DNA of 64,000 nt from Camillea tinctor (lineage: Eukaryota > Ascomycota > Sordariomycetes > Xylariales > Xylariaceae). A model generated the notes under the pieces. It had not been told where the DNA came from, did no database searches, and saw only the letters and a program-made list of their open reading frames with translations. The DNA lies in contig MU394099.1 of NCBI GenBank assembly GCA_022578605.1, positions 248,391-312,390 of the forward strand. The letters are read 5' to 3'. Shown here in pieces: positions 1-11,396 of this stretch. The position numbers were made by a program, and so were the translations under genes. Each line of letters opens with the position of its first letter. Position 1 is the stretch's first letter.

Positions 1-679
1 CATGTAATCCTGCTTGATACTGTTCGTTAATGGTAGCCTGTAGGTGTGCGAGGCTCTGGCTGAGATTTCCCGAGAGCGTACCAGTTAGCTGGCATACAGC
101 GTCACGGATCACCTCCACAGGTATGCTTTCAGCTGCCCTATAAAGCTCTCCCAGGTCCTGGGTTGCCTTAGTCAGGTCCTCCTGCAACCCGAAGAGGTCT
201 GATGTGATATTGGCCGTGATATGTTCAGTTGGTAATAGCACACAGGAAATGCGAGGTTCATCCTGTCTATCCTCGATAATTCCGCCCGTAGAGGGCGAAA
301 AAGCAGCTACTGTATTCTGAGAGCTCGACGGTGAATCTAATAATACAGATTCGCTCTGTCTTTGGGTTAAATGCCTCTCCTGTGCGATTCCTGTGGGAAT
401 AGGGGTATAAGGATAGTAAAAAGGGGGTTCTACGCCGACTGTACGGTCTGTTTTATCCTCGATAATCGCTTCAACCAGGCGTCCTAGAGTTTCGTAAATA
501 ATATCAAGTTTACTGGTTACTTCATTATGTTGTAAAATCTGGGTAATTTTCTCCTTCCTGCGATCTTGGCGATGACGGGGTCCTCGACGACGATGGCGCC
601 GTTGCTGGCGGGATTGTGGAGGCAGAGACAGAGTTGAAGGAGACGGTCCTCGGCGAAGCGTAGATGAGAATTCAGACAT
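1..679 (-). CDS. Hypothetical basic/coiled-coil protein, 5' part only
   Basis: An open frame starts at an ATG at 677-679 and stays open for 226 codons to the left edge, so the gene is cut by the window. The first 45 residues are very rich in Arg, Ser, Pro and Gln (for example RRHRRRGPRHRQDRRKEK) and look disordered and possibly nucleic-acid binding or nuclear. Residues about 46-75 (ILQHNEVTSKLDIIYETLGR) and about 165-226 (LQEDLTKATQDLGELYRAAE) look helical and could form coiled coils. I recognise no family. It lies on the same strand as the STAND-ankyrin gene downstream in the window, with 815 bases between them, but a shared role is only a guess. The open frame over 226 codons is what is seen; the first exon may be followed by introns outside the window. 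Confidence 0.55.
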   Translation of the reverse strand, partial: MSEFSSTLRRGPSPSTLSLPPQSRQQRRHRRRGPRHRQDRRKEKITQILQHNEVTSKLDIIYETLGRLVEAIIEDKTDRTVGVEPPFYYPYTPIPTGIAQERHLTQRQSESVLLDSPSSSQNTVAAFSPSTGGIIEDRQDEPRISCVLLPTEHITANITSDLFGLQEDLTKATQDLGELYRAAESIPVEVIRDAVCQLTGTLSGNLSQSLAHLQATINEQYQAGLH

Positions 680-1494
680 TATACTAGTAAGTGCTCTCAG
701 TACTATTGTCTTCCTTGATCTTCTATCAATTCGATGTTCGTAAGATTAAGAAAGATAACATCTTAAGTATTGCCACATTGGGATTTTATAGGGACTCTTC
801 GTACGAGTCAAAGGGAGTACAATAACTCATCAAAGTTCACCATGTGTAAATTACTCGGTTCGCTAGAAATAATTCAAAACAGGTATGTAGGTATTAGATA
901 GTACCTTCTATGACTATTAAGTTGTAGGACCAGTAATAAATAGTCAATGTGACTCCCCATTTCTATTGTCGCGAACTTCACAGAGCAAAGTGTATTTGGT
1001 TCTTTCAAGTGGTTATTATATATGAACTTACACAACTTCTATAGGTTAATAGCATAGGTTTATTCTCATGAATGTCATTCTTATTGATTTGGGGATAGGA
1101 TGTATCAAGTTGTGTTCAACAAGCAGATCTCATTTGAAGACCCCAACTCCATAACCCTGTAAATTCCATCTATGAAATTCGAACATTGATCCTCAAGTCC
1201 TGAAAACTCTATGCTTCTCTTCACTGTACGTCTTGATTTCTCATTCAATAGCGTCCCCTCGCATTCTGTCAACGTTTGCTCTTGACCAGTATTTGTCACG
1301 GCTATATAAGAGCTAATTGTCAAACGACAATTGGCATATGTCTTTTGTCTCCACAGTATTCATTTCACCCAGCCCCTTAGTCCTCGTTTTTCCTTCAAAG
1401 CCTGCTACACTTGTCTTCCCGTGCTTAGATCAAGTATCCGATTGTAGGAGAACCTGTGAATTCAGCTCTACCAATTCCTACCCAACGAAATGTA
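680..1494. other. Intergenic, no gene seen
   Basis: This 815-base stretch lies upstream of the left-edge gene and downstream of the STAND-ankyrin gene, so it should hold the promoter of the first and the terminator of the second. I see only short, uninformative open frames and no repeat. Confidence 0.5.
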
Positions 1495-4400
1495 CTATGC
1501 GGCCGATCCTCTCACGATATCCAGCTTGGCGTACCAATAATCGAGTATGACTCGATGATACGGGTTATATGACGCGTCTGAAGATTGCGAATTATCATCA
1601 TCATCGTCATCGCCATCACCATCATTATCATCATCATCATCATTCCATATAATCCCGAGTTGTCTAGATGCTTGTCGTTCTTCTTCGCAAAGATCGTCCC
1701 CATTAATGCTGTCCAGCACTTCGGTCGTTCGCTTGAGCCAATAATCTTTCAAGAACTCGATAAACTCTTCCGGACCATCAGGCTTGCTTAGTGCCAATGC
1801 AGACACTTTAAGCTCGAAGTCCTGCAAAAGCTTGGCGAATACATCTAGTACATGCTTCTCTTCATCTTGAATCTCGTCAATTTCCGCATCCGTTAAATAT
1901 TCAGGATATCCAAATAAAGACGGTCTGCAACATGTATGAGAGATTTCCAAGGCTGAAAATGTCAAGTATCGGATCGCCGCACCATAATGATGGGGACTTA
2001 GCTCTGACCAAAAGTCCATCAGATACAGAGAGACAATCTCAGTGATGTTATGTGGGTCACATTTTCCGTGACTGACAAAAGCAAGAATCCCTTTCAGCAT
2101 ATAGATAAAAGCAGTACAGCCCCCAGCGGAGCAGGGACATCTGCAATGATCGGCCACGTTGGGTGATATAGCTAGAGGAATGATCTTGGATATTAAAGGG
2201 TGAGGCTCTTGAGTCGCATACAAGTATGTACTTCTCTGCATTGACGGATTATCCCCAGGTGAATGCTTATACAGAAGTGAATGGCCCAACCAGAAACATA
2301 TCGAATGGGCGTTGGTAAATCCGTACCGTCTTGTATCAGGCGGCCAGTCGGTCCGGTTTCGGGTCCAGGTCAATGGACGGTGGATATCTGCGCCATGTGC
2401 AGCAAGCCAGAAAAAGTAGTTTGTATAATTCTGATATTCTAAATCCTTCTTCGTATCGAACAACTCCTTGTGGGGTCCGTTGATGTCGCGGAACCCTATT
2501 TTGAAAAACCTATCCGCGTCATGGCAAGACCAAACTGTATGGTAGTAGATCGAAGTGTACTGTGGAAGTAGCAATCTATCTGCTACCATCAAAGAATCGG
2601 GTATTTCGATATTTTGTTGTCGTAGCAATTGGATGACCTGAAAACAATAGGCATCAAGAACGTTTTCGTTTCGTAGCTCTAAAGAGTCGATATCCGAATA
2701 AGAAAGGTAACTCAACGCAAGACGCTTTAGCCTCATCCGCCTATCTTTAAAGGCCGATATATAGATGTTTCTACATGCTTCAGAAGAGTATTTTAATACA
2801 TCTCTGAGATTTCTAGTCACTGGAACCGCGCAATCAGCCCCAAGAAGAATCATTACGCAGTCCGCGCAACTACATCCGGAGCATCTTATGTTTTGACGCC
2901 CATTAACGCACTTCTCCGAACTCATTATCATTGCGGTTTCCACTGGCGACAAGAAATATTCATCAGCAATGTTTATCTGCGCAGGGCTCGCAGCTCGAAC
3001 GAGGAGTTCTAGGCAAGCAGGCTCACTTGCGGCAAGATGTAGCGGACTTTGGCCAAGTGAATTGCATTCATCCAGCACGTTAGGCCGTCGCAGAAGCTTT
3101 TCGACCTGGTCTTTATCTTTAGCTGAGACAGCAAGACTCAAGGGACCACAACCGTATGCTACAACTTCATTAGTTACCCATCTATCCTTATCAATAGGCA
3201 GTCAATAGGACAGGTTAGTGAGCCTGATTACGTACCCTCTGCAAGATCTGGGCATTGTGAATAGAACCCGATTTCGTAAACTACATTCATCATCCAGTTG
3301 TGTGACTGACTATGTTTTAGTAGCACCATTTCGTTCGTTGATTGGAATACAAGGTCGGCAGCAGGTATGGACCATGTTTCATTAAAGGGGTATGTTAAAT
3401 CATGAAATGGTGTGCTACAATATGCTTTAGCTCTATTTTCTGATGCATTACAGCTTTTAAAACTTGGTACTTACTTGCCGCGACAATCGTAACTATTCAT
3501 AGGTACCCCAAGGTTAATCAGGGTCCTCAGGATGTCAAGTCCAACGGCCGGATATTGGATTCCTATAATGTAAATCTGGTGGAGGATCAGTTATCGGTGC
3601 CCCAATATTGGTATTCCCTGGTAAAACAATGAGCGGGAGACATATCCTTACTTCTGCAGCTAAGTGATGAGCGATAGTCCGATTGCCCCGATCGACTGCC
3701 AGAGGAGATGCCCTTCCGTCGCGAATTAATTTAACTATCCTAATGATGGAATCCTTGACTAAAGAGGTTCTCGCTCCTTCATTAATGACAAAATGAATAA
3801 ATCCTCGAAGACTTTTCGCAATGCGGAAGGCTGGTGCGATATTTCCGTCGACAGTAGGATAGTAAGTAAAGTTTTGACCCAAACCAAAGCCACCGGAACC
3901 AGAGCTCCAAGTGAACGTTATTTCGATGGCTGAACCCAATAGCGTTGCCAGCCTAGTACATCTCATAGCTAGTTGCCTTTGACTGGTTGTCTTAGTCGGA
4001 GATAAAGGACATCCTGGTATATGCTGCGTCCATATACCTTTATTGTATACGTCTAGCCAACCTCTAAAGAAGTAACTGAATTCCACCGACTGCTGAGGGC
4101 GACAGGTGCATACAAATCTCATTAAGCTCCGTGGTACTTGCTGCGGTTTTTTGATAGTTGCTGTTGCCGCTTGATCTAGGAACGAGTCGCAAATCTCGCG
4201 CAGATTTGCTGGCTTTGCAATAAGTCGGCGGACCACCCTTTCCGGTGTTACCTGAAATAATGTTAACGGCTTTCATTTCTTAATATAGAATAGGGTAATA
4301 TACTTCTCCATCTTTTGTAGATCCTACGATGAGACGTTCTAGTCTATCAAGCCTTTCTGAATAAGTGGCGGTTTGCAATTCTATCCTCGATAGCTGCTCT

Positions 4401-5178
4401 TGGTGTACCCTCAGAGGTAGTTGAATGGAGTCACGAACATCTCGCACTTCGCCTCCTAAGATTTCCACGCCTTCTAGAACCCTCTTCCCAAGTTTTTCTG
4501 TCTCAACAGAAATCAGTGGTACCAGAGACTCGGCCGTTCTCTGTATTGTAGGCAGACTGTCCTGCATTTGAGAAATCGGCTGGCTGATTCCGGTGACCTT
4601 AGACTTGACTATTTGAAGCTCAGCTGAGATCCTGTTGGCGCAATCGTCAATAGAGGTCAGCTTTTTTACGTCACAAAGTGACATGTCGCTACCAATTGTT
4701 AGTATTTAGACGGCTCAATAAATTTAGAGAACACTCACATTCTGAAAGCTTGTAAAGCCAATTGTAAGGCCTCGTTCGCTCTGCTTAACTTGTCCTCTAA
4801 CTGCTGTAGCTTGGAGCGTTTGAATGGATAAACTATTAGCTTTCTCTGGTCTTTCAATCTCTCCTTAAGCCCATCATCTACTCGGCGGACACTGGTAAGT
4901 TCTGTGACGAGGGTTTGAAGATCACCCAGTCTCGTTTCACATAGATTTAAGCATGTACGAACGACATCCGAGACAGGCCGATTGCTATATTGCTGAAGGA
5001 ACGAACCCCCGATGAGCTGTAATACTCCGATTAAAGCTTCGTTCTGCTGTCTAACAGAAGCGATCTCTTCACCTCTGCATCTCACTGCGTCGATGTAAGT
5101 TTTGATCCCATCACTAAGCTGCAAGCCCAGCGAAGCCACAGCCAGCCCCAGGCCAGCCAGGGAGACAGGATCAGTCAT
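1495..5178 (-). CDS. STAND-type protein with fungal N-terminal domain and ankyrin repeats
   Basis: I join six exons: 5178-4739, 4688-4304, 4251-3652, 3575-3475, 3414-3236 and 3158-1495. The five introns are 50 to 77 bases, all phases close, and the product is 1122 residues. Residues 1-145 (MTDPVSLAGLGLAVASLG...) resemble the fungal N-terminal domain found on STAND and ankyrin proteins (PigL_N-like). Residues about 150-275 are a heptad-rich coiled coil. Ankyrin-like units appear at about 455-500 (RTIAHHLAAE, DILRTLINLGVP) and 570-650 (GQSPLHLAASEPACLELLV). A Cys-rich motif DHCRCPCSAGGC sits near residues 905-916; similar C-x-C-x3-GC motifs recur in fungal ankyrin proteins. An Asp-rich tract lies near 1075-1090. 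No NACHT or NB-ARC P-loop is seen, so this is a repeat protein carrying a STAND-style N-terminus rather than a complete NLR. A role in self/non-self signalling is inference. Introns 4 and 5 are the least certain because other acceptors exist nearby. Confidence 0.82.
1592..1643. repeat. ATC/GAT trinucleotide repeat in coding sequence
   Basis: Runs of atc/cat triplets on the + strand encode the Asp-rich tract near the C-terminus of the STAND-ankyrin protein on the - strand. The tract is expected to vary in length between strains. Confidence 0.7.
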
Positions 5179-8100
5179 GGTGCCCCCAAAAAGTTGATTA
5201 GATTCTGTGTCGAGTTCTAGGCGACTAGTTTAATAAATGAGGTACAAAAGACAATAATCATTTGGTAGCTTTAGAATTTTGTAGTGTATGGGAGAGCCTG
5301 AAATATAAACAGTGTGGAGAAAGAAGAACCCCATGTTGGGTGCTCTTTGCCAAGAATAGGCAGCTAATACCATATGAAAAAGGAATTATTATATATTGCA
5401 GCATTGTGGTGGCTGTTCATCTGCACGTCTAATGCATAAAGGCACATTTGGACATTCGGTAAGCATCCCGGGCTGTTTTCGCTCTTCCTTGGCGTTTCAA
5501 TAATAATCCCTAGTGAGGAACGGAAAGGAGCTGTAAACCAGACATTTTTAACAAATTGCAACATAGGAATTATTTGACTACAACTCAAGGAGCCTTAAAC
5601 ACGTTGCAGAGAAGTATGTATAGTACATATCAAAGAGCACATCAAGGACTATTTCCCCTTCATTGACCCCTACCCCCTCCCCTAATGGCACTGCCCCCTG
5701 ACTAGATGCACCTATACCCCTCATACGGAAAGCAGGGGAATCACTTTCATTAGATAATAGTCTTTCCCACAACTCATTGGCCAGGATGCGGTATGCAATC
5801 ATGCAAGGCGTTGCACACTGCGCCAACAAGATACCAACCACGGCGTTCTGGTAGTCCACTGAGGCCGTGCTTCGGTCACATTGGCCGCTAGCCTACCTAT
5901 CTGCTTCAGATGACAGGCTGACTATGAGAAGAATATGTAATATATATGCAAATATAGAGAGCTGTTTATTAATCCATAAGATGCTTACATCGGGCCTGTT
6001 TTGACTTGTTGTGGTTCCTTTTCCAGCACGAGTGAATGTTTCAATATCATGTTTTAATATTTTAGGTGGGAGTAACACATCATACCGAGTTGGAGAACAA
6101 CGACTAGTCAGTCATTGAGAAGCTTTTGCTTTATGGGCAAAGAGGTTGGCTCCAAAGAATTTGGTGACAATCAAGAGGATTGTCTTCCAGTCCGCCGAAC
6201 AGCGAACTCAGCCTCCACCCTTGAGTATGAAAATCTAGGCAGGCTAGGCCAGCCTAATATTCGCTCCAGCCGCCCATAGCATCTCGATCTCTCTGAAATT
6301 ATCTTTGACAGATTGACATCTTAGAGTGCTGAGTTAGCTTTGTTATCTTTAAGGTAGCAGAAAGGCGTTAGAAGAATGTTGACTCTTTGGATCTAACCCC
6401 ATTTCGTTCAAACCTCATTATAACCACAAAAATGCTGAGAATAAAAATAACAAAAAATACAGAAATGTTTATAGAGCCTTTAATGTTTTATTTATACATT
6501 TATTTATATCAAAATTAAATTATTTTATTTGCACTAGTCTATGTGTAATTAAGTGCATCGAAATCGAAGAAGTACCTAGATTGCTTGTGTGGGAAACTCA
6601 ACTTTTTTCTAACGTCAGCGTGAGTGGATCGTCTGGCAAATGTCCATAAAAGGAGCCTTGTTCTTTCTTGAGACCATATTTACCACCAGAGACAGTGATG
6701 TTCCGGCAATGCACATGGTGCTGCGGACTCTGAATCTAGAAGGTCGAGATCTATTATCATCGTAGCGTAAGAAATTGATCACCAAACCCAACTCTCAGGA
6801 GCTTGGCCTTGCCAGATGCGGCACTCAGAACTTCATGGAATAAAAGATAGATTATTATATTATCTGCGGGCTTCTTAAAAATACATGGTTAGAATAGCAA
6901 GACTACCAAACTCTTCCGTCTTCCGGGGTATTTTATGCGCAAGCTAACCCACGCGGCCTTATCAGCAGTCGGACATTTTATTCTGCTAGGAATAAAAGTT
7001 CTTTCTAAGCAGGAAGTATTGCTAATGCTAAAATCAATGAATACATACGCTCGTTTCGAAACGGAAAGTCGCGCCCTATATATTTTTCTACTCACACACA
7101 ACTCCCTTTTGAATCAACTTCATTTTCATTGATTTTTACTATTTTTAATAATAGTTCTATAATACCGTACCTACTTAATACATAATAAGCTGTATATTAA
7201 AATAAAGCTCTTGTCCTTGCGAATCTAATGGTGCAATCCTTTTTAAACCAGCTTAAAGTTCATTAAAATATATGCGATTATTAGCGATATTAGCAAAATT
7301 GGCAATATTAGCAATGTTGAAAATATTTATTACTTACTTAGGTATATTTAAATGAATTTTTAAGTTAGTTTAAAGAAACCTACATCATTAACTCCGAGAG
7401 AACGAGTGTATTAGATGTAAAGATAATGGTGAACTAAGTTACTAGACTATGCGCTGACCTTACGTTAATATACCCTTGAGGTACTTGTAGCACCTTCCTC
7501 CGCTAACCCTAGCAGCTCTTCGCAATAAAAAGAGATTTATTTTATTGTATACCTAGCTTATTATGTATAACTATAGTACTATGAAGTAATTAATGCTTTC
7601 GAGTGGATACGGTCCGATGTTAAGTGGTCTCGGTCCGCTTCCCAAGTGCTACCGGTCAGTCTTCGTTTGGCCGAACAGGCACAGGGTCTTACGATTCCGC
7701 CTTGGGCGCCTTCTGTCATACGTAAACACTGCTAAGACTTGTTAGTAAAGATAATGCCTTGTATTAGTTGAAGTGACATGTATAAAATGCATAAATAACT
7801 AACTTGCATAATAAAATAAATGCTTTAAGTGAAAATATACCTAGGTATGTGTATAAATAGAAGTATAATTTTTAATATGACATAGATCTAACAAAACTTA
7901 AGACTTTAGAACTCTTTTAAACCATAAGAGAATTATTAGTTAAATCTAACTCTTTGTTCTAAGATATGACCTCTTGTCACACCGTCGGCCAAAAATTCGC
8001 CTTCGTCTAACAACACTCATCGCCGTACGATTTCTCACGACAGCCCACAACCCAGTTCGCCTAACCAATTATACGACTAGGTTATAGCCAAGATATCGGA

Positions 8101-9341
8101 ATCTATTTTTTAATGTAATATCTATTAAATAAATAGCCAAATTGTAAATTATGAAGCTATATGCCGGAGGTGAGGATAAAATAAATAATGTGTTTTTACA
8201 TATGTAATTGTGGCATATGTAGTTATAGTTCTAAATTTAACAACATAGTGATAACATCAGCACTTGTTTGGTCCCTCATGGCATTGTATATGAAATGTTA
8301 AAAACGTTCCTCCAATGCTAGTTCTAATTATGGCTGATTTGTCAGTCAGTTTCGGTTGTTTATCTTCGGTCTATTTAGGTCGGGAAGCATGTTGTACCTG
8401 GTATTAGTACAACCTTTACGGCCAGTCAAATCTGAGACGACATAGCTCTCTGAAGGAGAAAGAAGGAAAAGGAAGTAAATACAGGAGCCATGGTGAAGGG
8501 CTATATATACCCATCTGGGACCCTGGTCCCAGGCTCCATACGACTATACCCCATACATCACAGAATATTAGATGAGTTCTTTAATAACAGTACTAGACTG
8601 AACCTGTAGTGGACATTTGACGTGAAAATAGAGCTTTGTTAGTGGCACAGGATCTAAGCCCTAACCGCAACCATCTTGGCATTGTAGATTATCCTAACAA
8701 GATCACAACTTAATAATCGATGTTGCATTACACATAATGGACATACACTTTAATTTTCAGACCCTGCCTAGAATTAGCATGCGAACACATCCTCCACAAA
8801 TAGGGAGAAAGGGGAATGCATTTAGAGGCAGAGAGGTTACCTAACCTAGACAATAGACTTAACTAACACAACATGGTTATGCCAGTAACAAAAGCGGGGA
8901 GTGAGAAATAGGACTCTGTTGATTGGCTCACCGGGCTTCTCACCAGCCACAGCTATCGGACATAGCAGCCTATGAGGTAAGGAGAGCATTGCCGAGAAGG
9001 GTTAACGCAGGTGGCAGGAGACCCGTTTTTAACCTCGGCAAGTGGACGGGGCGTTCGTCATCAGCCTCATCTCATTCCACGCAGCCAATCCTCTTACATC
9101 GCCAAAGCTCTCCCGGTTGCATTTGCATCTGATAATCCCGGTAGTCCGTATTTTTGCTATCTATCTCTCTACGTTTATCTCACTCTCAGTCTCACTCTTG
9201 GGCTACATTAGTTTTTGCATCATTCCGTCCGTCTTATTCCTAATCTGATTAGAAACCTCATCTTCATCGCTTTTTACTTCATCCCTGTGTTGTTGTTTTT
9301 CACTATCACGTCAAAGCATTCATTCATTCACCCCCTAAAAA
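5179..9341. other. AT-rich gene desert
   Basis: No convincing gene is seen in these 4.2 kb. Short - strand open frames at 5578-5859 (93 codons) and 5893-6078 (61 codons) have no recognisable motif. The stretch 6420-8400 is AT-rich with many TA steps, suggesting decayed transposon DNA, and includes an LTR relic at about 8170-8282. The last 250 bases before 9342 are pyrimidine-rich (repeated ctc and tct), typical of a fungal core promoter and 5' UTR for the citrate synthase gene. Confidence 0.5.
8170..8282 (-). repeat. Degraded LTR, gypsy-associated family
   Basis: Read on the - strand it starts TGCCATGAGGGACCAAACAA, matching the LTR start TGTCACGAGGGACCAAGC at 24425 and similar starts at 25661 and 37368. 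The rest is related but strongly AT-shifted. It is the most decayed of four copies in the window. Confidence 0.55.
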
Positions 9342-10841
9342 ATGGTGACGGTATCGAAACAAACCCCACGCCAGTCACTGACGGTCGTGGATAACCGGAC
9401 CAATAAGGTCTATGAAATCCCGATCAAGCAGAACTCGGTGTTAGCCACGGACTTCAAGAAAATCAAGGCCCAGAAGGGAGATGACCGAGAAGAGGATGAG
9501 ACCGAGCAAGGGCTCAGAGTCTACGACCCGGCCTACATGAACACGGCCGTGGTCCAGAGCAAGATCACCTACATCAACGGACAGGATGGCGTACTACGGT
9601 ACCGCGGATACCCGATCGAGCAGCTGGTGAAGAAGAGCAATTTCCTCGAGACCGCCTTCCTGCTCATCTACGGGGAGCTCCCGACCAAGTCGCAATTCAA
9701 CAACTGGCAAAATGAGGTCATGCACCACACCTTCGTCCATAGCGACATCGAAGGCATGTTCAAGTCCTTCCGGTACGACTCGCACCCCATGTCCATGCTC
9801 GCCTCCGCCTTCGCCACACTCGGCGCCTTCGCCCCGGAAGCCAACCCCTCGCTCAAAGGGCAGAAGCTCTACACCAACGCCGCGTCCGGCAACCCCGAGG
9901 CCCTGCAGATCCTCGACCGGCAAATCCTGCGCATCATCGGCAAAGCGCCCACCCTCGCCGCGGCCTCGTACCGCATGCGGCAAGGCCGGCCCTTCAACCG
10001 CCCCGCCCACGGCCTCTCCTACACGGGCAACTTCCTGTACCTGCTGGACCACCTCTCAGGGCACGAGTACCAGCCGCACCCCGTGCTGGAGCAAGCCCTC
10101 GACGCGCTATTCATCATCCACGCGGACCACGAAGTGAACTGCAGCACCGCGACCGTCCTGCAAGTGGGCAGCTCCCTCGTGGACCCGTACAGCGTAGTCT
10201 CCGCGGGTTGCGCGGCGCTCTACGGCCCGTCGCACGGCGGCGCCAGCGAGAGCGCCATCCGCATGCTCATGGAGATCGGGTCGCCGGAGAAGGTGCCGGG
10301 GTTCATGGCGCAGGTGGAGCGGCGCGAGCGGGTGCTGGTCGGGTTCGGGCACCGGGTGTACAAGAACGTGGACCCGCGGTCGACGGCGATCCGGGCGCTG
10401 GCCGAGCGGGTGTTCGCGGTGACGGGGCGCAACCGGCTGCTGGACACGGCGACGGCGCTGGCGGCGTACGCGCGCAAGAGCGAGTTCATGCGCGCGCGCA
10501 ACCTGTACCCCAACGTGGACTTCTACTCCGGCCTCATCTACCAGGCCATGGGGTTCCCGCTCGACTTCTACCCCGTGCTGTTCGCCGTCCCGCGCTGCGT
10601 CGGCTGGCTCGCGCACTGGCGCCAGATGATGCTGAACCCCGCCGGGGTCAAGATCTGGCGCCCCCGCCAGCTGTACGTGGGCGAGTCCGCGAGGGACTAT
10701 GTGGACCCCGAGGAGCGCAAGGCTGGGGAGACGGTGTTTGATGCGCCGGTGCCGGTGCAGCATGGGGATGATAGCAAGAGGAATGAGCTGGCTTCGTACA
10801 AGGATGAGAGGGGCCAGACCTGGGGGCGGGCTAAGTTGTGA
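9342..10841 (+). CDS. Citrate synthase, peroxisomal type (PTS1)
   Basis: Single-exon gene of 499 residues. It belongs to the citrate synthase family, which condenses acetyl-CoA with oxaloacetate. The active-site landmarks are present in order: HADHEVN with His260 and His263, GPSHGGASE with His298, VGFGHRVYKNVDPR with His337, and PNVDFYSG with catalytic Asp393. The last three residues are AKL, a peroxisomal targeting signal type 1, and no mitochondrial presequence is evident. A peroxisomal, glyoxylate-cycle role is therefore the best inference. The start at 9342 follows a pyrimidine-rich leader and is the first ATG of the frame. An alternative is an alkylcitrate synthase of secondary metabolism, since both flanking directions hold P450 genes, but there is no polyketide or fatty-acid synthase here. 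The lack of introns contrasts with the neighbours, and the second half is extremely GC-rich at third positions, which creates long antisense shadow frames. Confidence 0.93.
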   Translation: MVTVSKQTPRQSLTVVDNRTNKVYEIPIKQNSVLATDFKKIKAQKGDDREEDETEQGLRVYDPAYMNTAVVQSKITYINGQDGVLRYRGYPIEQLVKKSNFLETAFLLIYGELPTKSQFNNWQNEVMHHTFVHSDIEGMFKSFRYDSHPMSMLASAFATLGAFAPEANPSLKGQKLYTNAASGNPEALQILDRQILRIIGKAPTLAAASYRMRQGRPFNRPAHGLSYTGNFLYLLDHLSGHEYQPHPVLEQALDALFIIHADHEVNCSTATVLQVGSSLVDPYSVVSAGCAALYGPSHGGASESAIRMLMEIGSPEKVPGFMAQVERRERVLVGFGHRVYKNVDPRSTAIRALAERVFAVTGRNRLLDTATALAAYARKSEFMRARNLYPNVDFYSGLIYQAMGFPLDFYPVLFAVPRCVGWLAHWRQMMLNPAGVKIWRPRQLYVGESARDYVDPEERKAGETVFDAPVPVQHGDDSKRNELASYKDERGQTWGRAKL

Positions 10842-11396
10842 AGAAGGAGACTAAGGTTTTTGTTTTTCTCTCTTTCTTTCTTTTGGATTCATATGTAGGT
10901 AGAGCATGGGTTTCATAAAGCATCAGTTATTTTGTTTCTTCTTTTAGTTATTTTTCTTGTTTAATGCTGGGAAAGAAGGAGAAGAGGCGTCATCATTTTG
11001 CTGCTGCTAGGAATGAAAAATCGACATTGAAGTATAGAGCTCCTACTTGTATTGTATGCTAGGCAAAGCCGGGATTCAACACTGATTCGCCGCAAAACGA
11101 AAAAAACTCCATCTATCTATTTTACTTGTAATACATTCGGCATTCGCATCAGGTAGCGTACAGTCAGTAGATTCATTAGCCTTTTGGACACTCTTTTTTC
11201 ATCAGCAGTCATCACGGTATGAATTATAGGGAGTTATGTGAAATTTGGAAGTTTGTTGCAGACTACCTAGTATAACTTTACGGGCTCATTGCCCCCTGGC
11301 AATTAACATTTACCTTTGCCATAAAACCTGAATTGAATTCCTTTATTTCCGCTGCCCTTGACCTTTTGTACTCTATTCGTTAAGCTATATTCCTAC
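10842..11396. other. Convergent 3' intergenic region
   Basis: These 555 bases lie between the 3' ends of the citrate synthase (+) and P450 (-) genes. T-rich runs directly after 10841 (for example 10858-10886) fit a polyadenylation region. No gene is seen. Confidence 0.5.

Noticed and set aside
5578..6078. Two short - strand frames that could be exons of one gene
   Set aside because: A GTAGGC donor exists between them, but no domain, no homology I recognise and no plausible start; it may be decayed DNA.
9594..10763. Long open frames antisense and out of frame within the citrate synthase gene
   Set aside because: They are shadows of high GC at third codon positions; the composition is low-complexity Arg/Ala/Pro and no motif is present.
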